The notes beneath the pieces were generated by a model. That model saw only the letters and a list, made by a program, of their open reading frames with translations. It was not told the origin of the DNA and made no database searches. From Pseudanabaena sp. Chao 1811 (GTDB lineage Bacteria; Cyanobacteriota; Cyanobacteriia; Pseudanabaenales; Pseudanabaenaceae), in contig NZ_CP101416.1 of the NCBI RefSeq assembly GCF_027942295.1, positions 3,520,501-3,584,500 on the forward strand: a stretch of 64,000 nt of DNA, written 5' to 3'. The translations under genes were made by a program, and so were the position numbers. Positions 34,976 to 44,421 of the stretch are shown one piece after another; positions within the stretch are counted from its first letter, which is position 1; each line of letters starts with the position of its first letter.

Positions 34976-35854
34976 TTATCGCCAAATTGCATCACTCAAA
35001 CGACAAGCATCCGCAATTTCTTTAGGATCGTGAACACGCAAAATATCAGCTCCACCTGCGATACAGGCCGTGCAAGCAGCGATTGTGCCATAGAGTCGAT
35101 CGCTAGGCTCTGGGCGATCGCAAAGTTTACCAATAAAGGTTTTGCGAGATACCCCTAACAAAAGAGGTGCTTTAATCGTCTTAAAAACACTTAAATTTCG
35201 GATCAGTTCCAAATTATGTTCTAGGGTTTTCCCAAAGCCAATCCCAGGATCGATCGCGATGAGATGTGGTGGAATGCCCCAAGCCTTGGCTACGGAAATT
35301 GCATCAATGAGAAATTGCTTCACGTCCTGCACGACATCGCGATACTGGGGATTGACTTGCATGGTGCGAGGTTCCCCTTGCATATGCATCAAAAAAATTG
35401 GTACTTGCAACTTTCCTACTAAGGGCAGCATATCGAGATCAAATCTGCCTGCGGAGACATCATTGAGCATATCTGCGCCTGCGGCGATCGCTGACTTTGC
35501 CACACTTGCCTTGACGGTATCGACAGAAATCGGCAAATTCGGATATTCGGCACGGACTGCTTCGATAATCGGCAAAATGCGATCGCTTTCTTCGGCAGCA
35601 CTAACGGGCTGAGCATTTGGTCTTGTCGATTCGCCGCCAATATCGAGGATGTCAATATAGGGCAACATTTGCGCCACCTGTTGTAGCGCTGCATCCCGTG
35701 AGTTAAATTGACCACCATCGCTAAAGCTATCGGGCGTAACATTCAAAATGCCCATGATGTAGGTGCGATCGCCCCAAATAAATTGGCGATCGCGAATTAT
35801 CCAAGGTTCAGCAACGGGCTTAGTGATACTTGGTTCCAATTTAATAAACCTCAA
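34976..35854 (-). CDS. folP: Dihydropteroate synthase
   Basis: This 292-residue TIM-barrel enzyme has MGILNVTPDSFSDGGQF, DIGGESTRPNAQPVSAAEE, PISVDTVKASVAKSAIAAG, DPGIGFGKTLEHNLELI, LLGVSRKTFIG and RVHDPKE. It joins p-aminobenzoate to hydroxymethyl-dihydropterin pyrophosphate in folate synthesis. The only early start is TTG at 35854, with AAGGA just upstream at short spacing. It follows the peroxiredoxin gene by 8 bases on the same strand, so the two are probably co-transcribed. Confidence 0.95.
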   Translation of the reverse strand: MRFIKLEPSITKPVAEPWIIRDRQFIWGDRTYIMGILNVTPDSFSDGGQFNSRDAALQQVAQMLPYIDILDIGGESTRPNAQPVSAAEESDRILPIIEAVRAEYPNLPISVDTVKASVAKSAIAAGADMLNDVSAGRFDLDMLPLVGKLQVPIFLMHMQGEPRTMQVNPQYRDVVQDVKQFLIDAISVAKAWGIPPHLIAIDPGIGFGKTLEHNLELIRNLSVFKTIKAPLLLGVSRKTFIGKLCDRPEPSDRLYGTIAACTACIAGGADILRVHDPKEIADACRLSDAIWR

Positions 35855-35862
35855 ACATCCTT

Positions 35863-36318
35863 TTAGATATCTGCTAAAACTTGGGCAGGATGTAACTCTG
35901 CTTTAACGCCAAGATAAATTTTTTCAATATTACCCTCTGCATCAATCACAAAGGTATTACGGAAGACACCCACATATTCTTTACCCATAAATTTTTTGAG
36001 TCCATAGCTCTCGTAGGCTGTGGCAACTTGACCATCGGCATCGGTGAGTAATGGAAAGGGTAGATCAAACTTTTGCGTGAATTTTTGATGAGACTTTGCA
36101 TCATCGGTACTGATACCAAAAATCAAAGTATTTTTCGCTTGGAATTGAGCGTAATTATCGCGAAAACCGCAGGCTTCCTTGGTGCATCCAGGGGTATTGT
36201 CACGAGGATAGAAATATAAAACTACACGGCTACCTTTGAGACTAGAAAGAGTCACGATGTTGCCGTTAGTATCTGGCAAGCTAAACTCTGGAGCGCGATC
36301 GCCAACCTTTAAAGCCAT
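35863..36318 (-). CDS. Peroxiredoxin, BCP/PrxQ type
   Basis: This 151-residue protein has YFYPRDNTPGCTKEACGFRD with peroxidatic Cys45 and resolving Cys50 five residues later, the PrxQ/BCP arrangement. FRNTFVIDAEGNI lies near the end. It reduces peroxides using thioredoxin. The start ATG at 36318 is clear. It is upstream of folP in a likely two-gene unit. Confidence 0.95.
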   Translation of the reverse strand: MALKVGDRAPEFSLPDTNGNIVTLSSLKGSRVVLYFYPRDNTPGCTKEACGFRDNYAQFQAKNTLIFGISTDDAKSHQKFTQKFDLPFPLLTDADGQVATAYESYGLKKFMGKEYVGVFRNTFVIDAEGNIEKIYLGVKAELHPAQVLADI

Positions 36319-36362
36319 AAATTTTCTTGATAAATAATCTTTACAATCGTTTACTCAAAGCA

Positions 36363-36467
36363 TACAGCGCTTTGCGCTTACTGAAGCCCTAGAGAAATTG
36401 TTGAAAGTGCGGCTCCGCCGTGCTTTCAACAATTTCTCTGTATTACTCAAAACCTCAATAGGCTGTA
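36363..36467. repeat. 105-bp MITE-like palindromic element, family B copy 2
   Basis: It has the same ends and exactly the same length as the element at 17397-17501. The internal stem AGAGAAATTGTTGAAAG pairs with CTTTCAACAATTTCTCT: where copy 1 has T-A pairs, this copy has G-C at the matching position on both arms. It lies between the prxQ start and the end of the DUF1537 gene. Confidence 0.8.
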
Positions 36468-36480
36468 ACGCTTGGTGCAG

Positions 36481-36520
36481 AAAAAACATGAAGCAATGCT
36501 AGGCAATGCTTCATGTTTTT
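36481..36520 (-). terminator. Terminator of the DUF1537 gene
   Basis: AAAAACATGAAGCA pairs with TGCTTCATGTTTTT. The end of the DUF1537 gene touches its edge. Confidence 0.8.
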
Positions 36521-37862
36521 AGTCTTCAATGCCCATTGCCAATCTGGTATAAACCGTCGCTAGAGCATTTGCATCACCCACGTTTCCGGGAAACAAAACC
36601 ACAGGTAAATCAGGGAAACGGGGATGATCGGCGGGAGTACGGACTACGGAGCAACCTGCCAAAATTTGACCTAATAGCCTTGCCGTGGGCAGATTTAAGC
36701 CTGTACTCAAGACATCGTTAGAAGTAATGCCACCTTTGCTAATCAAAAAGCCAATATCGGTAGGTAGTCCCTGCACGATCGCCATTAGTAATGCCGATAC
36801 CGACTGACCAAAAGCGAGGCGAGTGGAGGTATCCGCAAATTCTAATTCTTTGCGACTGGTAAACACGACGGCGGTTTTCCCTGAGGCGTGAGCCTGTGTA
36901 ACTTGGGCTAGGGCTTCCTGTTTGAGAATTGCCGATTGGGCTTCCGTATCGCTCAATAAACGCGCCACGTCAATCTCAACGGGAACGGTATTGGGAGCCT
37001 TGAGTAGATTCTCCAACTGCTCGGTGGTCTTTTTGACATGGGAGCCAACGATCGCAACACCAGCTTTGTGCGATCGCATATATTTAGACATTTCTTCCGC
37101 AGGAATGGGTTGCGGTGGGAGCTTAGCAAGGGCAGTCAACAAACTCGCTGCACTACGGAAGAGAAAGCGTTTACCAGTAGCGGCGATCGCTAAAACATCG
37201 GAGGCAAATTGATTGAGGTCAGCTTGATTTTCGGCATCAACCACACCACATTGATTGTTATGGAGTCTCGCTAAGCGTAACCGAATCCCTGAGCGAATAT
37301 CCCCTAATAAAAATCGCTCCACCTGATCCGCAGGAATGCGTCCCTGAGTTTTTTCTTCAACATAATCGGGCAAGTAGCTATGCTTGTAGCCAAATACTGA
37401 ATCCTTGGCAAATTCAGTCTCATGCACTGGCGTAGGCACACCATTAACTACTAAGTAATGCACACTTGATTTGGTAAAGCGCCCACCTTCAAAAAATGCT
37501 GGCACAAGAAAATGTGCATCAAAGTCACCCAATTCCTCAGCGATCGCATCGGTTTCAACTGGATAATGTCCCCGCAAAGTCGAGTCCGAACGACTGACGA
37601 TCAAAAATTCATGGATGCCTTCTGCTTCCAGTGCAGGTTTGAGATTGCGGCAAACTTCGCGGGTGACTTTGGTTGCATCTTCGGGAGTCAGCGATCGCGT
37701 ATTTGTCAACACAAACATAATTGGAGATTCATCGGCTAGCCCAATCCGTAGGGTTTCCACATCCCATTTCGTAAGCAATAGGCAGCTATGCACAGTCTGC
37801 GAACCCGTCGGATCGTCATCAAGAACAATAATTTTCGGCTTGGAGGAAGAATTAGCTGCCAT
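36519..37862 (-). CDS. Four-carbon acid sugar kinase family protein (DUF1537)
   Basis: The protein has 447 residues. It starts with IIVLDDDPTGSQTVHS and has SRSDSTLRGHYPVET in the N-terminal substrate domain. VAIVGSHVKKTTEQLENLL follows in the nucleotide-binding half, with FLISKGGITSNDVLS and FPGNVGDANAL near the end. Members such as OtnK/DtnK phosphorylate four-carbon sugar acids (erythronate, threonate). The actual substrate in cyanobacteria is unknown, and no aldolase or epimerase partner lies beside it. Confidence 0.9.
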   Translation of the reverse strand: MAANSSSKPKIIVLDDDPTGSQTVHSCLLLTKWDVETLRIGLADESPIMFVLTNTRSLTPEDATKVTREVCRNLKPALEAEGIHEFLIVSRSDSTLRGHYPVETDAIAEELGDFDAHFLVPAFFEGGRFTKSSVHYLVVNGVPTPVHETEFAKDSVFGYKHSYLPDYVEEKTQGRIPADQVERFLLGDIRSGIRLRLARLHNNQCGVVDAENQADLNQFASDVLAIAATGKRFLFRSAASLLTALAKLPPQPIPAEEMSKYMRSHKAGVAIVGSHVKKTTEQLENLLKAPNTVPVEIDVARLLSDTEAQSAILKQEALAQVTQAHASGKTAVVFTSRKELEFADTSTRLAFGQSVSALLMAIVQGLPTDIGFLISKGGITSNDVLSTGLNLPTARLLGQILAGCSVVRTPADHPRFPDLPVVLFPGNVGDANALATVYTRLAMGIED

Positions 37863-37964
37863 TAAGTTTCATCTAAGTGGTTGATCTTCAGTCTACTAAA
37901 AAAGCGATCGCCAATACTCAGGAGGTTCTAGCGCTTTTCATAACAATTTTTGTGAGTTATGAAT

Positions 37965-38000
37965 AAAAAATAAAGCACCCCATTTGGGCGCTTTATTTTC
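37965..38000 (-). terminator. Terminator of accC
   Basis: On the minus strand AAATAAAGCGCCC pairs with GGGTGCTTTATTT, followed by T's. It starts 5 bases after the accC stop codon. Confidence 0.85.
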
Positions 38001-38005
38001 AGTCT

Positions 38006-39370
38006 TTATTTTTGATCTTCTAGTCTGGCTTGCAGCAAAGGCACATAATTGGTGTAAACGTGACCCTGTCTAAATTCCTCATCATCTAAAACCTTTTGAT
38101 GGAAAGGAATTGTCGTCGGTACGCCTGTAATTGCACATTCACGCAAAGCTCGCTTCATCCGCAAAATTGCGGAAGGGCGATCGCTACCCCAGACAATTAA
38201 CTTGGCAATCAGCGAATCGTAATAGGGGGGAATTACATAATCGGTATAAACGTGGGAATCCATACGGACACCCGGACCTCCAGGGGGCAAATAGCCACTA
38301 ATCCGACCGGGGTTAGGACGGAAATTGTGATCGGGGTCTTCAGCATTGATCCGACATTCGATCGCATGACCACGGATTTCAATATCCTTTTGCTGGAAGC
38401 GAAGCTTATCACCTTGGGCAACGCGCAACTGTTCCGCAATCAAGTCAATTCCTGTGATCATTTCTGTTACAGGATGCTCAACTTGAATCCGAGTATTCAT
38501 TTCCATAAAATAAAACTTGCCATATTTATCCAGCAAGAATTCCACAGTCCCTACGCCAACATAGTTAATTGCCTTAGCCGCTTTTACCGCCGCTTCCCCC
38601 ATTTTTTCGCGCAATTTTGGATTAACAGCACTGCTAGGAGCTTCTTCTAATAATTTTTGGTGGCGACGCTGAATCGAGCAATCCCGTTCGCCCAAATGCA
38701 CCACATGACCATGCATATCCGCCAAAATCTGAATTTCGATATGGCGAGGATCTTCGATCACCTTCTCGATATAAACCCCACCATTGCCAAAGGCAGCCTC
38801 TGCTTCACCTTGGGCAGCCCGAAGTAGACGCAATAAATCATCGGGATTGGTGACTAGACGCATCCCCCGCCCACCACCACCTGCGGTAGCCTTAATCATT
38901 ACTGGAAAGCCAATATCATGGGCAATCTTAATTGCTTGTTCTTCCGACTCGATTAAGCCTTCACTCCCAGGAATAGTTGGCACGCCAGCCTTTTGCATGG
39001 TCTTCTTAGCTGTAGACTTATCACCCATCGAACGAATCGAATTAGGGCTAGGGCCAACAAACAATAAGTTGTGATCGGCGCAGATTTCTGCAAATCGGGC
39101 ATTTTCTGACAGGAATCCATAGCCGGGGTGAATGGCTGTAGCGTTGTGGGTCAGAGCTGCCGAAATGATATTTGGGATATTCAGATAGCTTTTGCTGCTG
39201 GGTGAATCGCCAATGCAGACCGCTTCGTGGGCTAGCTGTACATGCAACGAGTTGCGATCGACATCGGAATAAACAGCAACTGTTGGGATTCCTAGTTCTT
39301 CGCAAGTCCGAATGATTCGGAGGGCAATTTCACCTCGATTGGCAATCAGTAGTTTGGCGATGGGAGCCAT
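38006..39370 (-). CDS. accC: Acetyl-CoA carboxylase biotin carboxylase subunit
   Basis: This 454-residue enzyme has [39 protein letters not shown], the ATP-grasp glycine loop [48 protein letters not shown] and [16 protein letters not shown]. It carboxylates biotin on AccB in the first step of fatty acid synthesis. Length is normal. The start ATG is at 39370; accB is not adjacent. Confidence 0.97.
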   Translation of the reverse strand: MAPIAKLLIANRGEIALRIIRTCEELGIPTVAVYSDVDRNSLHVQLAHEAVCIGDSPSSKSYLNIPNIISAALTHNATAIHPGYGFLSENARFAEICADHNLLFVGPSPNSIRSMGDKSTAKKTMQKAGVPTIPGSEGLIESEEQAIKIAHDIGFPVMIKATAGGGGRGMRLVTNPDDLLRLLRAAQGEAEAAFGNGGVYIEKVIEDPRHIEIQILADMHGHVVHLGERDCSIQRRHQKLLEEAPSSAVNPKLREKMGEAAVKAAKAINYVGVGTVEFLLDKYGKFYFMEMNTRIQVEHPVTEMITGIDLIAEQLRVAQGDKLRFQQKDIEIRGHAIECRINAEDPDHNFRPNPGRISGYLPPGGPGVRMDSHVYTDYVIPPYYDSLIAKLIVWGSDRPSAILRMKRALRECAITGVPTTIPFHQKVLDDEEFRQGHVYTNYVPLLQARLEDQK

Positions 39371-39739
39371 GTTTCGGTTTCTTAATGAACAGTGTCTATT
39401 TGGTGATTGGTAATCGGTTATCGGTAAATATTTGATTTGATTTGGTAAGCTTCAAATCCCGATCGCGCTTTGAGTTATCGATTAATGCTGTTGTTAGTAG
39501 CTGATGACTTAGAGCTTTTGAATTTTAACTTTTTTTGGTCTGCTTATTTCAGGAGAATCAGACTTTGAATTTGAAAAGACTTAGAAAATTAGAGACAGTG
39601 CATCGTGCTGCTTAATTATTACTACTACTAATCAAATTTTTGGCTCCCTTAGATCTGAGTGGCTGGTGCATCAGATCTAAGAGAGCCGTTTTCTATTTTA
39701 GGTAATCGCATCTATATTCAAATTTCCCCTTGTTGCAAC
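39371..39739. other. Intergenic region with a hairpin
   Basis: These 369 bases lie upstream of accC and downstream of the zinc-ribbon gene. A hairpin at 39642-39687 pairs GGCTC-TTAGATCTGA with TCAGATCTAAGAGAGCC and may end the zinc-ribbon gene transcript. The accC promoter should lie nearer 39400-39600, but I cannot point to one. Confidence 0.5.
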
Positions 39740-40003
39740 TTAAACGCTTACAGTAGCAATATCTCTAGTTCGTGAGTTATTGCTTTGGCGTTGAGGTAGG
39801 GAAGCGAGACGAGTAGCTATTGGCTGGAGTGGTCGTGGTGATGGTAAGCCTGGTGCATAGGACTCTAGTACATGACCACTGCGAGTACACATGACTAATA
39901 AATAGTCACATTCTTCGCATTGGGTTTTGACTTGAGCAAGGTAGGCAAGATGGTGGCGCTCAGCGATCGAACCACAATTAGGGCAGCGAATAGATTCAAT
40001 CAT
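39740..40003 (-). CDS. Small zinc-ribbon protein
   Basis: This 87-residue protein has two Cys pairs, IRCPNCGS (Cys7, Cys10) and TQCEECDYLL, forming a zinc ribbon. GHVLESYAPGL and a basic Ser/Arg-rich tail follow. AAGGAG lies 9 bases before the ATG, a strong ribosome site. Related cyanobacterial proteins are often mislabelled as PriA helicase; only the zinc ribbon is present. It may bind nucleic acid or another protein. Confidence 0.8.
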   Translation of the reverse strand: MIESIRCPNCGSIAERHHLAYLAQVKTQCEECDYLLVMCTRSGHVLESYAPGLPSPRPLQPIATRLASLPQRQSNNSRTRDIATVSV

Positions 40004-40719
40004 TTTGAGTAGCTCCTTTTTATAGGGTAAATTTAAATGTTTTATTTATAAAAAACTTGTAAATGTAGTTTTAGGGTGATTTTAGATGTTTTTTGAACGA
40101 ACTAGCACTCTATGCACAATCTGATTCAGTTATTTAGCGATTGTCACGGGTTCACTACAGTAACAAGTTGGATTTCTTAGGAACTAGAAAGTTAGCAGGA
40201 ATTAATTGAAGGTATTTATAAAGGAGTAGTTCCCAAAAATTAGATTTGTTTAAAAATTCAGTTTCAGATAATTAGGTATCTGATAAATTTTTAAATCCTG
40301 CATTAGCTATGTAATGATTATAAGCATAAAAAATGGGGATCATTACTAGATGAGCGATCCCCGTCTCAAAAAAGATAAGAATTAAATGCCAGATCTTGCG
40401 TAGCTGTAAGGAATCAATCGATGATTAAAAAATAGTTAAGCATCAATATTTATTGGAATTCCCTTATAAATCTTTACAGGTTTTTTATCCCCACACAAAT
40501 ATAAATATTTTTAAAGACAAATGTATATCTTTAAATATTTCTTCACAATGCTATTGTAACTGCTGAGCCTATTAATATTTATTCTCAAATCATATTAAAA
40601 GCTGTACCTTACTACAAGGTTGCCTCTCATAAACAACATTGCCACGAATATATATTTGTCGTTTTTGTGAAATTTGCAAATATAGCTATGCTCGTATGGT
40701 CGTTTTAGTTAAGATACAA

Positions 40720-40758
40720 AGCCCCAAAGAGATTTACTTTGCAAATCTCTTTGGGGCT
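40720..40758. terminator. Palindrome in the hemH downstream region
   Basis: AGCCCCAAAGAGATTT pairs perfectly with AAATCTCTTTGGGGCT around ACTTTGC. Confidence 0.6.
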
Positions 40759-40814
40759 GTAATTTTGTTTAAAGTCAGTGCAAATGGCTATATCAAACTC
40801 ACTTTAATAAAAGT

Positions 40815-40851
40815 CAAAAGAGGGGTAGTACTTTGTACTACCCCTCTTTTG
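40815..40851 (-). terminator. Terminator of hemH
   Basis: CAAAAGAGGGGTAGTAC pairs perfectly with GTACTACCCCTCTTTTG around TTT, 12 bases after the hemH stop codon on the minus strand. Confidence 0.8.
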
Positions 40852-40863
40852 GTTCAAAATCTC

Positions 40864-42015
40864 TTATTGCAAAATTTGCCCACGTCCTAGCCATAACTCT
40901 AGCAACAGGATCAAGAATCCGAGCATTGCTAAGCGTCCATTCCATACTTCTGCGGAAGGAGTCATGCCCCATTCCCAACGTTCTTGAGGATAGAGTTTGG
41001 TGTTTTTCTGCGGTTGAATTGTTGCTGAGAATGGGATTGGGCGATCACCTAAAGCTTTAAGTACCACATCAGCTAAGGCTTGGATAAATGTGGGGTCAGT
41101 ATCTGGGGCAGGGACTCGCGCAAAGGTCTCAATTCCCGCATGTTCAGCAATTTCTCGATATTCCATATCGATTTCTTCGAGGGTTTCGATATGCTCCGAG
41201 ACAAAACTGATAGGTACTACTACTAACTCCTTAACCCCTTGTGCTGCTAATTCTTCGATCGCGACATCGGTGTAGGGTTGCAACCATTCAACGGGTCCAA
41301 CACGACTTTGATAAGCCAACTTATAAGGATTTGGTCGATTTAGCTTTTGCATAATTAAAGCTGCACAAGCCTCGATTTCCTTTTGGTAAGGATCACCTGC
41401 TTCTTCGATGTAACTAACTGGCACACCGTGGGCGCTAAAAAAGACATGGGCTTTGCTAGGGTCTTTGACCTGATCAAGTTTAGTGGCGATCAGGTTTGCC
41501 ATTGATTGTAAATACCATGAGTTGTCATACCAAGAAGGCACAACTGTATATTTGATCTTCTGTAATTCAGGATCGGTTTTCCAAATGCGATCTAGTAAGC
41601 GGAAGCTGGAACCTGTAGTGCTGATCGAAAACTGTGGATACAAAGGTAGAACTACTAATTCTTCAATTTTGTCCTTTTTGATCTGAGCGATCGCCTCTTC
41701 AGTGAAGGGATGCCAATAGCGCATTCCCACATAAACTTGAGCTTCATGTCCATTTTGGACGAGCTGTGTACGCAATGCCTGAGCTTGAGCCTCGGTAATG
41801 CGACGGAGAGGAGAGCCACCACCAATTTTTTTGTAGTTTTGCTGAGACTGTTTAGCACGGAGACTGGAAATGAGCCATGCGAGGGGTGCTTGCAACAATG
41901 GCGATGGCAAGCGAATAATTTCTGGGTCAGAAAATAAGTTATACAAAAATGGGCGGACATCCTCTAACTTGTCTGGTCCACCGAGGTTCAGCAGTAAAAC
42001 TCCTAATCGCCCCAT
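40864..42015 (-). CDS. hemH: Ferrochelatase with C-terminal chlorophyll-binding-like segment
   Basis: The protein has 383 residues. The ferrochelatase core (to about residue 320) has [53 protein letters not shown] (catalytic His) and [18 protein letters not shown]. The remaining 60 residues end in a Lhc/HLIP-like motif, [20 protein letters not shown], which forms one membrane helix and can bind chlorophyll. The enzyme inserts iron into protoporphyrin IX. The extension is known in cyanobacterial and plastid type II ferrochelatases, where it is linked to dimerisation and to coordinating heme and chlorophyll synthesis. Confidence 0.96.
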   Translation of the reverse strand: MGRLGVLLLNLGGPDKLEDVRPFLYNLFSDPEIIRLPSPLLQAPLAWLISSLRAKQSQQNYKKIGGGSPLRRITEAQAQALRTQLVQNGHEAQVYVGMRYWHPFTEEAIAQIKKDKIEELVVLPLYPQFSISTTGSSFRLLDRIWKTDPELQKIKYTVVPSWYDNSWYLQSMANLIATKLDQVKDPSKAHVFFSAHGVPVSYIEEAGDPYQKEIEACAALIMQKLNRPNPYKLAYQSRVGPVEWLQPYTDVAIEELAAQGVKELVVVPISFVSEHIETLEEIDMEYREIAEHAGIETFARVPAPDTDPTFIQALADVVLKALGDRPIPFSATIQPQKNTKLYPQERWEWGMTPSAEVWNGRLAMLGFLILLLELWLGRGQILQ

Positions 42016-42314
42016 ATCAATCGCTATATCCTTTTATACAATTTATATACTATGAGTTTGTTCTATGTAGCACTGATAAAAAGCTCTAAGAATCTTTGAT
42101 CAATACTCTAAAATTTTGCCAGTAGTGCTGAACAGCATACTGAATCTTGTCAGTACTTAAACAATACATTTATTTGGCAGACGGCAAAACTAAATTATTG
42201 CCATTTATTTTCATTATGCCAATAAGTCTATCTCGTTAGCCTATGGAACTGTTAGCAATCCTAACGCATCGGTAAGATTTTGCTGGTTATAGGAAACACA
42301 TGACTAAGTTATGC

Positions 42315-42357
42315 AGATTTCTGTACCCACTCGCATAGCGTGCGGGTACAGAAATCT
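42315..42357. repeat. Hairpin 1 of the hemH/CpcD-like intergenic region
   Basis: AGATTTCTGTACCC pairs with GGGTACAGAAATCT; the loop contains a further CGCA/TGCG dyad. Confidence 0.7.
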
Positions 42358-42437
42358 CGGTTTTAATTTTACTTATGCTTGACTACTTACCTATCATAGG
42401 TTGCAGATTTCTCTACCATGGCTATTACCAACCACAT

Positions 42438-42483
42438 CCCAGAAATGAGTGATGAAGCGAAGCGTCGCCACTCACTTCTGGGG
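42438..42483. repeat. Hairpin 2 of the hemH/CpcD-like intergenic region
   Basis: CCCAGAAATGAGTG pairs with CACTCACTTCTGGG with one mismatch. The tip is rich in GCGAAGCG. Confidence 0.65.
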
Positions 42484-42644
42484 TGTAGATTTCTCCTAAT
42501 GTTAAGTGACGATAGCTATATATTTTTTAGGCTAGAGAATTTGTTTTAGTAGCCATTTTTACGGAATACTTATATAGACAGATTCTTTAGATAAATTATT
42601 TTGACGTGTGATCGTAAAAATGCGATCGCTAGGATGAGTTTGAT

Positions 42645-44099
42645 ATGAAAAGTGTAGATATTGATTCTGTAACTCCATCTGTGGATGATTACAGAAACCA
42701 CCAAGTCCAAATTGAGTTTACAGGTGGCATTCAGCAAGGAAAAGTGCAAGGCAAGACTCAGATAGTCACTATTGCCTATAGCTCCCTTTCCAAAAGAATG
42801 CAAACAATTCGTCGGCTAGGTGGAAAGATTGTCAATGTCTCTATTCTTCGCTTTCAGGCTGATGATATATCAAGGATTGACGATGAGCATGTTGATGCTA
42901 ATCCCGCGATCGCAACCAGTATTGACAATATTCATACGATCGCAGAATCCGCAGCATCTATCGAGCCATCCGATAAGGCGATCGATCAGCCTGCTGAGGT
43001 GAACACAGAAAGTACTTTTTTAGAAGAATCTCATACACCTATTGTTGAAGAGATTGCTACTGAGCCATCTCTTGCTCAAAATGAGCATCATAGCCATGAT
43101 GTAGAAAACTTGGAGAGTAATGCAGATATTACTTCGCAAGATATTTCGGAAGATATTGTTGTAGTAGTGCCAGAAGCGATCGCCCTTGTCTCTGAAGTTA
43201 CGACTGAAGAGACTTTAGAAATGATTGCTGAGCCTAGAGTTATTCCTGAGAATATTCTTGAGGAGCCTGTAAAAACTGTTGATGAACCAGAAACTATTTC
43301 TAAAAATGTTGCAGAGCCGACGGTAGAAACTGTTGCGAAAAAGGGGGATATCGCTGGAGAAAATATAGCAGCAGAAATATTACCAATAGCTGCTCCGAAA
43401 AAATCCAAGTCTAGCTTAGTAGCACCTAAGTCCAAAAAAACACGGACTTCCGCTAAACATGGGTTTAATAAACTTGATTCTAAGCTCAAAACCCACGAAC
43501 CTATAACCAATACCCCTATAGCTCCTATAGCCAATATAGAGTTAGAGATCGCAATACCAGCGCCAGTGGTAGAACCAGAAATTTATACGCCAGTGGTAGA
43601 GTCAGTCCCAGAAATTGACGTGAAGATTACCGACCCCGTGATAGAGGCTTCAGAAACTGTTGTAGAAGAAGCAGTTGTAGAAGAAGCAGTTGTAGAAATT
43701 CATGGAGCAACTAATGTAGAAAGCATAGAAGAAGCAGTTGTAGAAACTAATCCAGAATCTGTAGGTGAATCTGTAGAGACTAATCTAGTAGAAGAAGCAG
43801 TTGTAAAAACTAATCTAGAAACTGTAGATGAATCTGTAGAAATTCATCAACCTGTTGTAGAGCCACAAAACCAGCATGTTGATGAGGTTATTCCAGAACC
43901 TGAGTTACAAACAAGTCTTGCTGATGTTGTAACGCCAGATCCAGAGACAGTTAACGCAGAGACTCCTGCGATCGCAGATGAACACACATCTATAGCTCTT
44001 CCGCAAACCGAAGTCATTGCCACATCAGCTAAATCTAAAAAATCAAAAACTGCTAGTAAATCGGGTCATGGTTTTAGTAAACCTAAATCTCGTAAGTAG
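42645..44099 (+). CDS. CpcD-like linker domain protein with long acidic repeat region
   Basis: The protein has 484 residues. Residues about 20-70 look like a CpcD-type phycobilisome linker domain: QVQIEFTGG, then IAYSSLSKRMQTIRRLGGKIVNVSIL, where VPYSSL..MQ.I.R.GGKIV.I is the family pattern. The next 380 residues are low-complexity and acidic, rich in Glu, Val, Ala and Thr, with EEAVVE repeats (DNA copies at 43665, 43680, 43728, 43791). Two basic Lys/Ser segments are alike: KKTRTSAKHGFNKLDSK (mid) and KTASKSGHGFSKPKSRK (C-terminus). I infer a disordered scaffold that may dock to phycobilisomes or ferredoxin-NADP reductase-like partners. I know no described protein with this layout. Codon use is like the neighbours. 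Confidence 0.7.
   Translation: MKSVDIDSVTPSVDDYRNHQVQIEFTGGIQQGKVQGKTQIVTIAYSSLSKRMQTIRRLGGKIVNVSILRFQADDISRIDDEHVDANPAIATSIDNIHTIAESAASIEPSDKAIDQPAEVNTESTFLEESHTPIVEEIATEPSLAQNEHHSHDVENLESNADITSQDISEDIVVVVPEAIALVSEVTTEETLEMIAEPRVIPENILEEPVKTVDEPETISKNVAEPTVETVAKKGDIAGENIAAEILPIAAPKKSKSSLVAPKSKKTRTSAKHGFNKLDSKLKTHEPITNTPIAPIANIELEIAIPAPVVEPEIYTPVVESVPEIDVKITDPVIEASETVVEEAVVEEAVVEIHGATNVESIEEAVVETNPESVGESVETNLVEEAVVKTNLETVDESVEIHQPVVEPQNQHVDEVIPEPELQTSLADVVTPDPETVNAETPAIADEHTSIALPQTEVIATSAKSKKSKTASKSGHGFSKPKSRK
43665..43805 (+). repeat. In-gene short repeats encoding EEAVV
   Basis: GAAGAAGCAGTTGTA occurs exactly at 43665-43679, 43680-43694, 43728-43742 and 43791-43805, all in frame. This suggests recent expansion by slippage or unequal exchange. 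Confidence 0.85.
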
Positions 44100-44113
44100 C
44101 TGGGTGCAAATAT

Positions 44114-44168
44114 AAAAAACCAAAACCTGTGGCGCACGCGCAGCGTGCGCCACAGGTTTTGGTTTTTT
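44114..44168 (+). terminator. Long palindromic terminator of the CpcD-like gene
   Basis: AAAAAACCAAAACCTGTGGC continues into CGCACGC and pairs with its full complement around GCA, ending in six T. With more than 25 paired bases, it is one of the longest hairpins in the window. Confidence 0.88.
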
Positions 44169-44421
44169 AATTATGCTTAGATACTTAAATGAGCCCTAAC
44201 TTAGTGAGGTCTGAAAATCTGCAACTTTAATAACTTTGCCATTTGAGTAATTAGTACTAGAATCTTTTAGTGACTCAGAGGTTAGGATAGATTGCACAAA
44301 GCGCTCCTATCCTAGCGTCGTCATAAATACCAACTTAATTGTCAAAGTCTACATAGGGCAGTACATTTATAGATTTGGTATAAGCTAGGAAAAGCTTGAG
44401 ATACTGTTCGTTAACAAATCA

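Larger units (their letters stand above)
40004..40863. other. Long AT-rich intergenic region with three hairpins
   Basis: These 860 bases between the zinc-ribbon gene and hemH show no convincing gene. Hairpins lie at 40335-40362 (GGGGATC/GATCCCC), 40720-40758 and 40815-40851. An open frame at 40639-40890 runs through the last two and is not believed. The 5' half should hold the promoter of the zinc-ribbon gene. A small RNA ending at one of the hairpins is possible but unsupported. Confidence 0.5.
42016..42644. other. Intergenic region with two imperfect palindromes
   Basis: These 629 bases lie between the divergent hemH and CpcD-like genes. Two hairpins (42315-42357 and 42438-42483) are spaced by the recurring word GCAGATTTCT (42314, 42413), with a variant TAGATTTCT at 42486. 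No coding potential is seen. Promoters of both flanking genes must lie here. Confidence 0.5.

Noticed and set aside
39740-40003. PriA replication-restart helicase
   Set aside because: Only an 87-residue zinc-ribbon protein is present; helicase motifs are absent.
40639-40890. 83-codon open frame on the plus strand
   Set aside because: It runs through two perfect hairpins and into the end of hemH on the other strand, has no ribosome site and shows no coding character.
43665-43805. CRISPR-like repeats
   Set aside because: The repeats are 15 bases, unevenly spaced, in frame and part of an acidic protein; no spacers or cas genes are present anywhere in the window.
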